A stretch of DNA of 64,000 bases from Alteromonas portus (lineage in GTDB: Bacteria > Pseudomonadota > Gammaproteobacteria > Enterobacterales > Alteromonadaceae). The stretch lies in assembly GCF_005117025.1 (NCBI RefSeq), contig NZ_SWCO01000005.1:434001-498000 (forward strand), given 5' to 3'. Shown one piece after another: positions 29,007 to 38,563 of the stretch; positions within the stretch are counted from its first letter, which is position 1, and every line of letters begins with the position of its first letter. The notes under the pieces are model-generated. The model searched no databases. It saw only the letters and a program-made list of their open reading frames with translations, and was not told the DNA's origin. A program made the position numbers and the translations under genes.

Positions 29007-29038
29007 AAAGGGGCATGAAGATAATTCAGCCCCTTTTT
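29007..29038 (+). terminator. Intra-operon terminator/attenuator between gcvH and gcvP
   Basis: Stem AAAGGGGC / GCCCCTTT with a 14-base loop and a T run, in the 119-base gcvH-gcvP gap. It would set the gcvP level below that of gcvTH if read through only partly. Confidence 0.8.
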
Positions 29039-29093
29039 AACTTAAAGATTTAACGCGCCCTTGCGGCAACCATTACGAGTGCTTAACAACGTT

Positions 29094-32003
29094 ATGTCGA
29101 ATACTTCCCCTACATTAGCTCAACTAGAGCAAAAAGATACATTTATCCGCCGTCACATTGGCCCGGGTAAAGGCGAAATTGAAGAAATGCTGTCTGCCAT
29201 TGGTGCAAGCTCACTAGACGATTTAATTGAGCAAACTGTACCGGCAGGTATTGCGCTACCAGAGCCACTAAAATGTGGTGAAGGGGCGACAGAAGTTGAA
29301 GCATTAGGTGAACTTAAAGCCGTTGCACAAAAGAACAAAATTAACCGTTCTTTCATTGGTATGGGTTACTACGATACGCACGTACCAAACGTTATTCTTC
29401 GCAACGTACTGGAAAACCCAGGTTGGTACACAGCGTACACGCCTTACCAGCCAGAAATTGCCCAAGGTCGTTTGGAAGCTATTCTTAACTTCCAACAAGT
29501 AACCATTGACCTAACTGGCTTAGAGCTAGCGTCAGCATCGTTACTAGATGAAGGTACAGCGGCAGCAGAAGCCATGGGCCTTGCCAAGCGTGTGTCTAAG
29601 AACAAAAAAGCGAATGCGTTCTTTATTGCTAACGACGTTCACCCGCAAACCGTTGACGTGGTTGAAACTCGCGCTGAAATGTTCGGTTTTGAAATCATCA
29701 AAGGTGCGGCAGAAGAAGCAGCAGAACACGACGTATTCGGTGCGCTACTTCAATATCCAACCTCTACCGGTGAAGTAAAAGACATCAGCGACATCATTGC
29801 TGCAGTACAAGCGAAAAAAGGTATTGTGGCAGTAGCCGCTGACCTAATGAGCTTAGTAATGCTTAAGTCGCCTGGCGAGCTAGGTGCAGACGTGGCACTT
29901 GGTAGTGCACAGCGCTTTGGTGTACCTATGGGCTACGGTGGCCCGCATGCGGCATTCTTTGCTACACGCGACAGCTACAAGCGTTCACTACCTGGCCGTA
30001 TTATCGGTGTAAGTAAAGACACCCGTGGACGCCCAGCACTTCGCATGGCGCTACAAACCCGTGAACAACACATTCGCCGTGAAAAAGCGAACTCGAACAT
30101 CTGTACAGCGCAGGTGCTGTTAGCCAACATGGCAAGCTTCTACGCGGTATACCACGGCCCACAAGGCCTTAAAACTATAGCTGAGCGTATTCACCGCTTC
30201 GCCGACATTCTTGCTACTGGTTTAAACCAGAAAGGTGCGGAAAAAGGTGTAGCTCTTAAACATAGCACGTACTTCGACACGCTAACCGTAATGGTAAGCA
30301 ACAAAGAAGACGTATTAGAGAAAGCCTATGCAAAAGGCATGAACCTGCGCGCAGACCTTGAAGGTGCGGTAGGTGTGTCGCTAGACGAAACTACCACACG
30401 TGAAGACATTGTTGCGCTATTCGACGTACTTCTTGGTGAAGAGCACGGCTTAACAGTGGAAGGTCTAGATGCAGAAGTATCCACGCAAGACGTAAAATCT
30501 ATTCCAGAAGGTTTAGTACGTACTAGCGACTTCCTAACCCACGAAGTGTTTAACAAGTATCACTCTGAAACAGAGATGCTTCGTTACATCAAGAGCCTTG
30601 AAAATAAAGACTTGGCGCTTAACCACTCAATGATTTCATTGGGCTCGTGCACCATGAAGCTAAACGCAACGGCTGAAATGATCCCTGTAACATGGGCTGA
30701 ATTCGGTCAGCTTCACCCGTTTGCACCACTAGACCAAGCTGCAGGCTATCAAGAAATGATTGCCGAGCTTAGCGAGTGGCTAATTAACGTAACAGGTTAC
30801 GACGCGCTTTCAATGCAGCCTAACTCGGGTGCGCAAGGTGAATACGCGGGCCTATTGGCTATTCAGCGTTACCACGAAAGCCGTGGCGAAGGTCACAGAA
30901 ACGTGTGCTTAATTCCAAGCTCTGCCCACGGTACTAACCCTGCATCTGCGCAAATGGTTAGCCTTAAAGTGGTAGTAGTAGCGTGTGATAGCAAAGGTAA
31001 CGTAGATCTTAACGATCTTCGCAAGAAAGCGGAAGAAGTGGGCGATAACCTATCGTGCGCCATGATCACGTATCCGTCTACCCACGGTGTATATGAAGAA
31101 ACCGTGCGCGAGATTTGTGACATTGTTCATCAATACGGCGGTCAGGTTTACATGGACGGCGCGAACATGAACGCGCAGGTAGGCATTACGTCACCTGGCT
31201 TCATTGGTTCAGACGTGTCGCACCTTAATCTACACAAAACCTTCTGTATTCCACACGGTGGTGGCGGCCCTGGTATGGGACCTATTGGTGTTAAATCGCA
31301 CCTTGCGCCATTCCTACCAAACCACACGGTTGTTAACGTAGAAACGGCAGGTAAAGACTGTGGTGCGGTATCGGCAGCACCATGGGGCAGTGCATCAATT
31401 CTGCCTATCAGCTACATGTACATCAAAATGATGGGTAGCGCTGGCCTTCGACGTGCAACCGAAGTAGCTATTCTTAACGCTAACTATGTGGCTAAGAAGC
31501 TAGAAGGGCACTTCCCAGTGCTTTATAAAGGCAACAATGGCCGCGTAGCGCACGAATGTATTATTGATCTTCGCCCGCTTAAAGAAGCAAGCGGTGTTAC
31601 CGAGCTAGATATCGCGAAGCGCCTAAACGACTACGGCTTCCACGCGCCAACCATGAGCTTCCCAGTAGCGGGTACGCTTATGATTGAGCCAACCGAGTCG
31701 GAAGCGAAGTACGAACTAGACCGTTTCATTAACGCCATGGTTAGCATTCGCCAAGAAATTGCCAAAGTAGAAAGCGGCGAGTGGGATGCCACTGACAACC
31801 CGCTACACAATGCACCGCACACACTAGCAGATATCTGTGACAGCGATTGGAACCGCAGCTACGACCGCATGCTAGCGGCGTACCCAGCACCAGAAGTACA
31901 CAGAAATAAGTTCTGGCCAACGGTTAACCGTATTGATGACGTGTATGGCGACCGTAACCTGATCTGTTCTTGCCCTAGCATAGAGAGCTATGTTGAGGAG
32001 TAG
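29094..32003 (+). CDS. gcvP: Glycine dehydrogenase (decarboxylating), P protein
   Basis: PLP-dependent decarboxylase of the glycine cleavage system. The 969-residue protein matches E. coli GcvP (957), with FIRRHIGPG at the start and the PLP-lysine motif [19 protein letters not shown] in the C-terminal half (Lys715). ATG 29094 aligns with the family start; an upstream in-frame TTG at 29061 adds 11 unrelated residues. No strong Shine-Dalgarno is seen. A terminator follows 150 bp downstream, and the accessory island begins after it. Confidence 0.97.
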   Translation: MSNTSPTLAQLEQKDTFIRRHIGPGKGEIEEMLSAIGASSLDDLIEQTVPAGIALPEPLKCGEGATEVEALGELKAVAQKNKINRSFIGMGYYDTHVPNVILRNVLENPGWYTAYTPYQPEIAQGRLEAILNFQQVTIDLTGLELASASLLDEGTAAAEAMGLAKRVSKNKKANAFFIANDVHPQTVDVVETRAEMFGFEIIKGAAEEAAEHDVFGALLQYPTSTGEVKDISDIIAAVQAKKGIVAVAADLMSLVMLKSPGELGADVALGSAQRFGVPMGYGGPHAAFFATRDSYKRSLPGRIIGVSKDTRGRPALRMALQTREQHIRREKANSNICTAQVLLANMASFYAVYHGPQGLKTIAERIHRFADILATGLNQKGAEKGVALKHSTYFDTLTVMVSNKEDVLEKAYAKGMNLRADLEGAVGVSLDETTTREDIVALFDVLLGEEHGLTVEGLDAEVSTQDVKSIPEGLVRTSDFLTHEVFNKYHSETEMLRYIKSLENKDLALNHSMISLGSCTMKLNATAEMIPVTWAEFGQLHPFAPLDQAAGYQEMIAELSEWLINVTGYDALSMQPNSGAQGEYAGLLAIQRYHESRGEGHRNVCLIPSSAHGTNPASAQMVSLKVVVVACDSKGNVDLNDLRKKAEEVGDNLSCAMITYPSTHGVYEETVREICDIVHQYGGQVYMDGANMNAQVGITSPGFIGSDVSHLNLHKTFCIPHGGGGPGMGPIGVKSHLAPFLPNHTVVNVETAGKDCGAVSAAPWGSASILPISYMYIKMMGSAGLRRATEVAILNANYVAKKLEGHFPVLYKGNNGRVAHECIIDLRPLKEASGVTELDIAKRLNDYGFHAPTMSFPVAGTLMIEPTESEAKYELDRFINAMVSIRQEIAKVESGEWDATDNPLHNAPHTLADICDSDWNRSYDRMLAAYPAPEVHRNKFWPTVNRIDDVYGDRNLICSCPSIESYVEE

Positions 32004-32426
32004 GGTGGTTTTGAGGGCATGGAATGAAGTTGGTTAACGATTTAATGAAGATGGTTAACTGAGCTGAGTATCCCTTATTTTTACTGCTCGGCATAATTTC
32101 TAAGTGTATCAATTGACTAACTGCAATTAAAATCGTGAATACGTAGATAGGAAAAGGCGAATCAGAGATGGTTCGCCTTTTTTGACAGATATGAGTCAGA
32201 CGACATCATTTGTTACACATGCTTTAACAACTCAGTCTGGTAGCATTTGGGCATCAAATAGGTAATCATAAAAGTTTGTCTATGAAGAATGATGGGACAG
32301 CCTGCAATGATAGTTCCCATTTGGCTGACTGGTTCTACTAATAGAAGCTTGTGTCGATTATTGAGTATCACTCAAATAGCTGCATAATGCGTAGATGGTT
32401 AAGGCTTTAATGAATTTGGAGAAAAT
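32004..32426. other. Boundary region gcvP to accessory island
   Basis: Contains the gcv terminator (32152-32183), then about 240 AT-rich bases with no gene and no recognisable integrase, tRNA or insertion sequence that could mark how the island entered. Confidence 0.5.
32152..32183 (+). terminator. Terminator of the gcvTHP operon
   Basis: Ten-pair stem AAAAGGCGAA / TTCGCCTTTT with a ten-base loop and T run; marks the left edge of the accessory island. Confidence 0.88.
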
Positions 32427-33344
32427 GTGTTAGGACGCAGTGAAATTATAAAGCTAGTAGATGATAATAATATTTTGAGCCTTGACGACTGTTCATCCGA
32501 AGATATCAAAAATCGAACTCAGGCTTCATCTGTAGATCTAACAATTAAATCTATTTACGTAGCAGACAAAAATATATCCAAATCAAAAGTTGATATTTGC
32601 AGTGCGGGTTTGGATTTGATCGATTTAGAACCTGGGCAAACGGTAGTAATTCAGGTAGCTGAAAAGTTTGCTCTACCCTCAACAATAGGAGGGATTATTT
32701 TTCCCCCTAATTCTATGTCTAAATCTGGAATTATTATGACTAACCCCGGTCATATTGATCCTCTTTTTAAGGGATATATAAGCGTTTATTTGGTCAATAT
32801 GGGTAAATCTTCAGTGAGACTTAAGAGAGAGGATAAGGTCGCTACTCTTTTGTTATTTCATATTAATGGAACTACAGGTGAGGGAAATATAACTGGCCGA
32901 GGAGTTAGCAAAGAACAAGTGTTAACTTTAAGCAAAGATTTTGCGAGTCTAGATACTAGAATGCCAAAATTGCTCAATTCAGTCATCAGAAAACAAGCGA
33001 TAATTTGGGCGAGCCTAGCTGTAAGTGTTGTAGCATTATCTTTTACATTGATACCTATATTAAGTGAGCAAATATTTACGAATAAAATTATTGATGCTTT
33101 TCAACTGGAACATGTTGAGCCACTAGTAAGGGTCAGCAATGAACAGCAAAAAGAATTAGTAACATTACAAAAAGATTTAGAAGAAAAAACACAACAGCTG
33201 GACGACCTGCGTTCCAAGCTTAGTGAAAAAGATTCTCAAATTCAAAACCTTCTATACGATGTTGATAGACTGTTCATAATGTTGAATAACAAAGAAGCCC
33301 CAGTAAATATCAAAGGACACGGAGTCGAGAAAGTTGAAAATTAA
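32427..33344 (+). CDS. dUTPase/dCTP deaminase-fold protein with transmembrane segment and coiled coil
   Basis: A 305-residue two-part protein starting at GTG 32427 (GGAG five to eight bases upstream). Residues about 1-165 resemble the trimeric dUTPase/Dcd superfamily: SSVDLTI corresponds to motif 1, PPNSMSKSG to motif 2, and GHIDPLFKGYISVYLVN to motif 3 with the conserved Asp111. At the position of the deaminase catalytic glutamate (GxxxLE in Dcd) there is a tyrosine, and the glycine-rich motif 5 of dUTPases is not seen, so the chemistry is uncertain. One hydrophobic helix (about 190-212) and a predicted coiled coil (about 236-285) follow, an unusual membrane-tethered arrangement. The stop overlaps thyX-like 33334 by 11 bases. 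Dcd-like enzymes can act as phage defence nucleotidases; that role is an inference. Confidence 0.75.
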   Translation: MLGRSEIIKLVDDNNILSLDDCSSEDIKNRTQASSVDLTIKSIYVADKNISKSKVDICSAGLDLIDLEPGQTVVIQVAEKFALPSTIGGIIFPPNSMSKSGIIMTNPGHIDPLFKGYISVYLVNMGKSSVRLKREDKVATLLLFHINGTTGEGNITGRGVSKEQVLTLSKDFASLDTRMPKLLNSVIRKQAIIWASLAVSVVALSFTLIPILSEQIFTNKIIDAFQLEHVEPLVRVSNEQQKELVTLQKDLEEKTQQLDDLRSKLSEKDSQIQNLLYDVDRLFIMLNNKEAPVNIKGHGVEKVEN

Positions 33345-34095
33345 ATGTGCGAAGTTTAATGCAGCGGTAATGAGTCGACCAAGCTTCGATGACAAGGCAT
33401 TAATCAATTTTCTGCAAAACCATGGTCTATGTTGGGTTAGGACTGGTGGAACTCCAGCTGAAGAGATTGTAGAGGTCTCAGGAAGAATGTGCTACCTGTC
33501 GTTCGGGAAAAATAGGCAATCTCCCAGAGATAATAGCGCCTATATAGCTAATCTGATTTCTCAAGGTCATGAAAGTGTTTTAGAACATGTTAATTGGACT
33601 ATTTTGTTATCAGGAGTTTCTAGGGGGTTTACTCATCAACTCGTTCGTCATCGAGTTGGGTTTGCATATAGCCAACTTTCTCAGCAATACCATGATGAGT
33701 CAGAAGCCTTATTTGTAGTGCCACCCTCTATAGAAAAAGATAGAGAACTTTTTATACAATGGGCTGACGATATCTATAAAAGCCTTACCACATATAGAAA
33801 AATCATTAAAACAATAAAAAATAACAAGTTATCAGACAAAGAGTCATTGAGGGAGCTGAGAACTGCTGCCAGGTCAACACTGCCCAATGCTACGGAAAGT
33901 AAAATAGTGATAACAGTTAATGCTCGTGCTTTAAGACATTTTTTTGATGTTAGAGGATGCATTGAAGGTGATTGGGAGATGAGAAAAGTAGCTTGTGCAA
34001 TATTTGATTTGGTGTATTGCGATGCTCCATCTCTGTTTTACGACTTTCAGAAAATAGAAATGTCCGATGGTAGTTTTAAACTGGAAAAGAAATGA
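33334..34095 (+). CDS. thyX: Flavin-dependent thymidylate synthase family protein (ThyX)
   Basis: A 253-residue protein of the ThyX family, which makes dTMP from dUMP with FAD and methylene-THF. GHESVLEHVNWTILLSGVSR and the ThyX motif HQLVRHRVGFAYSQLSQQY (RHR at residues 105-107) are clear, as is the C-terminal NARALRHFFDVRGC. The motif has one residue more than RHR-X7-S, and the usual Arg of the S-x-R end is Gln. Start is TTG 33334 with GGAG nine bases before it, inside the end of the preceding dUTPase-fold gene, so the two are translationally linked. Few Alteromonas need ThyX besides ThyA, marking this as accessory; which thymidylate synthase the host otherwise has is outside the window. 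Confidence 0.88.
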   Translation: MKIKCAKFNAAVMSRPSFDDKALINFLQNHGLCWVRTGGTPAEEIVEVSGRMCYLSFGKNRQSPRDNSAYIANLISQGHESVLEHVNWTILLSGVSRGFTHQLVRHRVGFAYSQLSQQYHDESEALFVVPPSIEKDRELFIQWADDIYKSLTTYRKIIKTIKNNKLSDKESLRELRTAARSTLPNATESKIVITVNARALRHFFDVRGCIEGDWEMRKVACAIFDLVYCDAPSLFYDFQKIEMSDGSFKLEKK

Positions 34096-34472
34096 AATAG
34101 AGAGTACAAATTTTCATCTTCGAGTCCAAATAATAAAGGTGTGGTGGTGCGAGTAATAAACTACTTATTATTCGTACTCAAGTGGTGGCTTCAGTTTCTA
34201 TCGAACATTACAGCTTGGTCGCAAGTATCCTAGCTTGTATCAACTTCCAAATAACTCCGTTACATTATTTATCTATTATTGATGACATATTTTTTATTCG
34301 TAAATATATGTCTCTACAAAATTTTTAGCTTAAAGCTATTGAAATGTACTGTATAAATCTCCATAGAACAATCAGGGTGTGTAAAGCGCGAAAAATGTAC
34401 ATTTATTGGCATTTCTGACATCTGTTGTAGTAAATGTTGATGTATTCTTGCCATCACTGAAAGAGAATAATC
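34096..34472. other. Gene-free stretch after thyX
   Basis: AT-rich, without a gene. An imperfect hairpin CGAGTAATAA / TTATTATTCG at 34150-34174 lacks a T run and may protect the thyX mRNA end. The promoter of the CD-NTase remnant would lie at its right end. Confidence 0.45.
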
Positions 34473-34761
34473 ATGTCAAATTTACAAAAAGAATTTACTA
34501 CATTTCACAACACGATAAAGCTTGGGATATGTGATGAAAACAAAACATTAAGGGACAAACGCGACTTGCTCATTAACGAGTTGTCTCTTGCTCTTTAAGA
34601 CAGAAAATCCCGGGAACTGAAATAGCATTGACGTTCACTAAGATTGACTTAGGATCATATGCGATGAAGACAGGCGTAGTCCCTGATGGGGGGGACGATA
34701 TTGATATTGGTGTACCACAAATAGACGTAGTGGATAGTAGTTGTTTGGAGTTCTGATTTTT
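34473..34761 (+). pseudogene. Broken CD-NTase (CBASS cyclic oligonucleotide synthase) remnant
   Basis: ATG 34473, behind AAAGAGA, opens 41 codons (MSNLQKEFTTFHNTIKLG onward, then LRDKRDLLINELSLAL) resembling the N-terminus of bacterial CD-NTases, and stops at TAA 34596. Two bases out of frame the protein continues as LRQKIPGTEIALTF and KIDLGSYAMKTGVVPDGGDD, then IDIGV, the nucleotidyltransferase GSY...DID active-site motif, ending at TGA 34759. The start-to-GSY distance (60 codons) is that of an intact enzyme, so one frameshift near 34590 split it; the remaining ~250 codons are missing. No intact CBASS effector is adjacent. An overlapping minus-strand ORF at 34573-34827 is a shadow. Confidence 0.7.
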
Positions 34762-34935
34762 TACAGCAAACAGTGGTTCATTGTGCATTAGAGCTACTGC
34801 AAGAAGTACTTTGCAGGTGCTCATCAACGCAAGAGAGCTGCAGTAATATCCTTGCGAAAAAACACCCTATAGCTTTGAATTTGCGTAAGCTATAATTTGT
34901 CGTAATGGCGAAGCGAACATCACCTTGCACCAAAA
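34762..34935. promoter_or_regulatory. Presumed promoter region of the CHAT cassette
   Basis: Contains a perfect -10-like TATAAT at 34891-34896, 40 bases before the CHAT gene start. A good -35 at the right distance was not found, so activation or an extended -10 would be needed. Confidence 0.4.
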
Positions 34936-37653
34936 ATGGATATGAAAGATAAAATGGATTTTTTCTATTACACTGGACTACAAAATGACATCGCTAGTCA
35001 TAAAGTAAAAGCTAGTTACCAAAAATATAATTCTGAGGGCAGACGGCTTACCGTTAACGATGATAAAGACTCATTGAAAAAAGCATTACGATACTTCGAA
35101 AAAGCTCTAGCGTTAACGACTAAAAATGAATACACCAAAGCATCTGCATGTCATGAGCTAGGAGTGTTTTATTTTACTCACTTTGCACATCTGCCTGGTG
35201 CGCCTCATGCAAACTTAAATAAAGCAGTTTCATACTTTTCACGTGCACTTGAAAGTAAGCAGCGACAAAAATTTCCAGATAAGTACGCTTCTAGTTTGTC
35301 ACAGTTAGGGGCAACATACAGAAGAGGTGCTAATGAACATCTGTGGCACTTAAGTAAGCCGGAAAGTCTAATGAAATCCCGTCAGCTGCATGAGGCTGCT
35401 TTAAAGGTGTTAGATCGTGATATACCTATTTTTATTCGGCTCAACCAACTTTCTATTGTTTATTTCAATTTAGCTTCAACGTTGTTCGACTTAGAAGATA
35501 TAACTGAAGCTTGTGAGGCTCAAGCTAAAGCTTTTTATTGCTTTAAGGATGCCGTCGAGTGGGCCAAATCTTACAGCCCTTATCTTGTTTCAGGTGGTTT
35601 CATGTCCTTAAAGCCAGAGCAAATATTGCCTATTACTTTTGCTCGATTGAGTTATTTTTCCAAAAGCAATGTGCATAAAAATCTCTGTGACGCGGTGTTA
35701 GAACTATCATTGACGTTCGACCTAGATATCTTTGATATCATGAGAATTAATCCATTCAAAGATATATCAAATCCCATTTTTGAAATTCAGCAAATAGTAC
35801 ATGAAGCTAATAGAAACTCTACCAATGGTAATATCGATAAACTAGCGAATAAAATACATTCATTGATGCTAAGTAGGCAGTCTACCGAAACAGACCAAGA
35901 ATCTGATAGATTGAGTGTACTAATTCAGCAGGCAAGTTCTGGTTTAGCTCGAATATTAATACAAAAAGAAGACTATTTACGAGCATATATAACACTTGAA
36001 AATGCCAGTGGAATGCGATTTTGCGAAAGTGCTAGTTTGTGCTGGTTGCAAGCTAAAGATCCTGTCGCTCAAGTGTTATTGAATACACATAGAAAGCTGG
36101 GTAGTGCCTACTATGGTTTGAATGAACTTGCATTTATATCTGGTTTTGAGGCCAAAGATAAATTACACCAATTCCTTTTTAAAAGTGCCAATTTGCTTAA
36201 AGCACAAGTTTCACCAAAACTTTCTAGTATTGATGAATGTGTCTTCGATGAGAAACAATATGCAAGTATCGTCGAAAAAGCGAGTCGAGCTAATGACCCT
36301 ATTAATTTTTTAAAAGTACGAGCAAAGCTATGTTTAGACGATTTTAAAATATTAGGTGAATATATAGATAGGTTAGACCCTGATTACCTTCAGGCTAGAT
36401 TGCGAACTCAACAAATTACTTTTGACGACTTAACCGATGCCATTCATGCTCACCCCGAGCAAGTGCTTGTTAAGATAGATATTGAAGATCACTATGATGA
36501 TGTTTTGATTATTGTTGCTTATCTGCAAAATAACGAAATAATTGCTAAAAGTTATTCTTTCAATCTTCCTAAAAATCTTATCAATAATGTTGCAGCTTTT
36601 GTTGCTAATAACAAAAAGGCTAGTACAAATTGGGATTTAGAATTTATCGATTGGAAAACGATACTTCCGAAACACTTGGATAAAATTTCGCTATTTCCTT
36701 CATTTTTTGCCTCGCATATACCTTGGATAGCAACAGGTAAAACAGGCGAAAAACTCTATCAATTAGCTGGCGAGATCAACTGGCTACCTTCACTGATGTA
36801 TTTAAATGAACAGGTAAAATATTCAGATGAAAAAAGCTTGCATACTAGTATATGTGGCGGAGAGACTTTATTTGAGAAACTCGCAGTTGGAGCTCATAGT
36901 GAAACTAATATTACTCAGTCTATGGATGAGGTTATTAATCAATTGAATCAGTCGAGTGTTTTTAGCTTTTATGGCCACTGTGAACATAAACACCCTGAAC
37001 GACCTTCGTTATTATTCAAAGGCTATGTTATTAGAGATGTTGATATGCTTCATAATGTACGGGGAGCAGAGCGGGTAGAGTTGTGGGCGTGCCAAAGCGG
37101 TTCAAACATCCCGTTGCATATTTTACCCAGCCAAGTCAATGAAGCCTTCGGTATGGATATGAGGATGCTAGAGTATGGTGCTAAAACTGCTATCGGTTCG
37201 CTGTGGGCGGTCCCTGAGTTAGTCACTGCACACATAAAAGCAAAATACGATAAACTTGTTACAAATGGTTTAGGAGCGTCTGAAGCATTACTTAATGCTC
37301 AGCGTTGGTGGGTTGAGAGTGGCGCAGATGAAGAGTTGCTAAAAATCACAATGTTTGGTCGAGAAGAGTACCTAAGAACGCATGGTTGCCATTACGCAAA
37401 CAAACAAGCAATGGAAGCGCTTATGGGGCCAGTTTTTGCAGGCAGTGCTCATAGAGCTAATCTTGATACGAGCGTTTTGGAGGAGGCATTTAAACATCCC
37501 TCGGCATGGTCTGGTATGCGTTTTTGTGGTTTAAGTGAGCAACAAAATGTTTTGATTTCCAGAGTAGAGCTGTCATCGGCTGAAAAGCAGGAAATAAGTG
37601 ATTTGGTTTTGAATATGAACTTACAGTCAGGCTTTATAAAAAATGAGAGATGA
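34936..37653 (+). CDS. TPR-CHAT domain caspase-like protease
   Basis: A 905-residue protein with a helical, TPR-like N-terminal two-thirds (repeat-like segments around residues 50-200 and 330-420) and a C-terminal CHAT peptidase domain (about 600-860). The caspase-clan catalytic dyad is visible as SFYGHCEH with His681 and LWACQSGSN with Cys719, followed by the family's GAKTAIGSLWAVPE and ASEALLNAQRWW. CHAT proteases act in several prokaryotic immunity systems, where they are held inactive until triggered. No signal peptide or membrane segment. Several ATG codons cluster at the start (34936, 34942, 34954) without a clear Shine-Dalgarno. It overlaps the next gene by 11 bases. Confidence 0.85.
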   Translation: MDMKDKMDFFYYTGLQNDIASHKVKASYQKYNSEGRRLTVNDDKDSLKKALRYFEKALALTTKNEYTKASACHELGVFYFTHFAHLPGAPHANLNKAVSYFSRALESKQRQKFPDKYASSLSQLGATYRRGANEHLWHLSKPESLMKSRQLHEAALKVLDRDIPIFIRLNQLSIVYFNLASTLFDLEDITEACEAQAKAFYCFKDAVEWAKSYSPYLVSGGFMSLKPEQILPITFARLSYFSKSNVHKNLCDAVLELSLTFDLDIFDIMRINPFKDISNPIFEIQQIVHEANRNSTNGNIDKLANKIHSLMLSRQSTETDQESDRLSVLIQQASSGLARILIQKEDYLRAYITLENASGMRFCESASLCWLQAKDPVAQVLLNTHRKLGSAYYGLNELAFISGFEAKDKLHQFLFKSANLLKAQVSPKLSSIDECVFDEKQYASIVEKASRANDPINFLKVRAKLCLDDFKILGEYIDRLDPDYLQARLRTQQITFDDLTDAIHAHPEQVLVKIDIEDHYDDVLIIVAYLQNNEIIAKSYSFNLPKNLINNVAAFVANNKKASTNWDLEFIDWKTILPKHLDKISLFPSFFASHIPWIATGKTGEKLYQLAGEINWLPSLMYLNEQVKYSDEKSLHTSICGGETLFEKLAVGAHSETNITQSMDEVINQLNQSSVFSFYGHCEHKHPERPSLLFKGYVIRDVDMLHNVRGAERVELWACQSGSNIPLHILPSQVNEAFGMDMRMLEYGAKTAIGSLWAVPELVTAHIKAKYDKLVTNGLGASEALLNAQRWWVESGADEELLKITMFGREEYLRTHGCHYANKQAMEALMGPVFAGSAHRANLDTSVLEEAFKHPSAWSGMRFCGLSEQQNVLISRVELSSAEKQEISDLVLNMNLQSGFIKNER

Positions 37654-38563
37654 CACTTTACCCATTACCGATTGGTCTGAAGTTGGACGGCGAGAGTATG
37701 TTGATATAAATCGACAGGCTATAGAGCTGATTATTGAGCAAGCACTAGAAGATTTTGATGAAGTAAATATTTCTATTACTTTTGGTAATCAAAATAATGC
37801 TGTAGTTAATATTATAGACTTATTTTTGCTTAGCCATTTTAGTGTTGAAAAGTTGCCTACAGCTATTCCGAAAGATATTACACTGTTTACCCAGTTGTCA
37901 TTTTGGATTAAATACAAAACGGCGGGAAAGGTTAGTGGCTCCTCTAAGCAAAGCTTAGTTGAGCCCAATTATGAACAATCCATGCATATTGAGGCAGGCA
38001 TGGATTCACAAGTACAAAAATTAGCAAGAAACCTACGAAAACTAAATAATTATGTAGCACCTGACTTGATTGGTTATTGGTTAGATGCTAATAAAAAACT
38101 TTTAAAAGAATTGTCCGGGACGGGCGAGTTTCCGCGAGATTTCGAGATAGAAAATGATGTGTCAGATCCTCAAAAATCACGCTACAAGGCGGACGCTTCT
38201 TTTAGGTACTTGTATTTTTTCCTTAATATTGTGGAACACATAGATAATGTTGAGCTCTATGAAAAGAAATATTTTGTTAAAGGCTTAAATCGTCCTCAAT
38301 ATGTGGCAGCACAATCAGAAACTCATCATGCTAAACACCAAGTTAGGCTAACAATTAAGCAAATAATTAATCGATTTCATGCGATCTATGCAGAGACACC
38401 TGCTAATGATGTTATCACTCGTGCTCTGTTTGAAGGCATTGCTAAGAAAGTGGTGCTTGATGTGTATGAAATAAATAAGAATCAGCCATTCTATTTAGAT
38501 TGCGCTCTCAAGCTGAAACAACTAAAAAATAAGCCATCAACAATATTGGAGCAGATATCATGA
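37643..38563 (+). CDS. Uncharacterised protein, second gene of the CHAT cassette
   Basis: A 306-residue, mostly helical, charged soluble protein that I do not recognise. No membrane segment, signal peptide or catalytic motif stands out; the middle (about 110-190) is rich in charged helices and the region after about residue 190 has FRYLYFFLNIVEHI. It begins within the last codons of the CHAT gene and ends in an ATGA overlap with the third gene, so the three proteins are almost certainly made together. It could be the regulator, adaptor or substrate of the CHAT protease. A gasdermin was considered but the sequence does not look like one. Confidence 0.7.
   Translation: MRDDTLPITDWSEVGRREYVDINRQAIELIIEQALEDFDEVNISITFGNQNNAVVNIIDLFLLSHFSVEKLPTAIPKDITLFTQLSFWIKYKTAGKVSGSSKQSLVEPNYEQSMHIEAGMDSQVQKLARNLRKLNNYVAPDLIGYWLDANKKLLKELSGTGEFPRDFEIENDVSDPQKSRYKADASFRYLYFFLNIVEHIDNVELYEKKYFVKGLNRPQYVAAQSETHHAKHQVRLTIKQIINRFHAIYAETPANDVITRALFEGIAKKVVLDVYEINKNQPFYLDCALKLKQLKNKPSTILEQIS

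Noticed and set aside
34573..34827. 84-codon minus-strand ORF
   Set aside because: Lies opposite the CD-NTase active-site remnant, which is clearly the meaningful strand.
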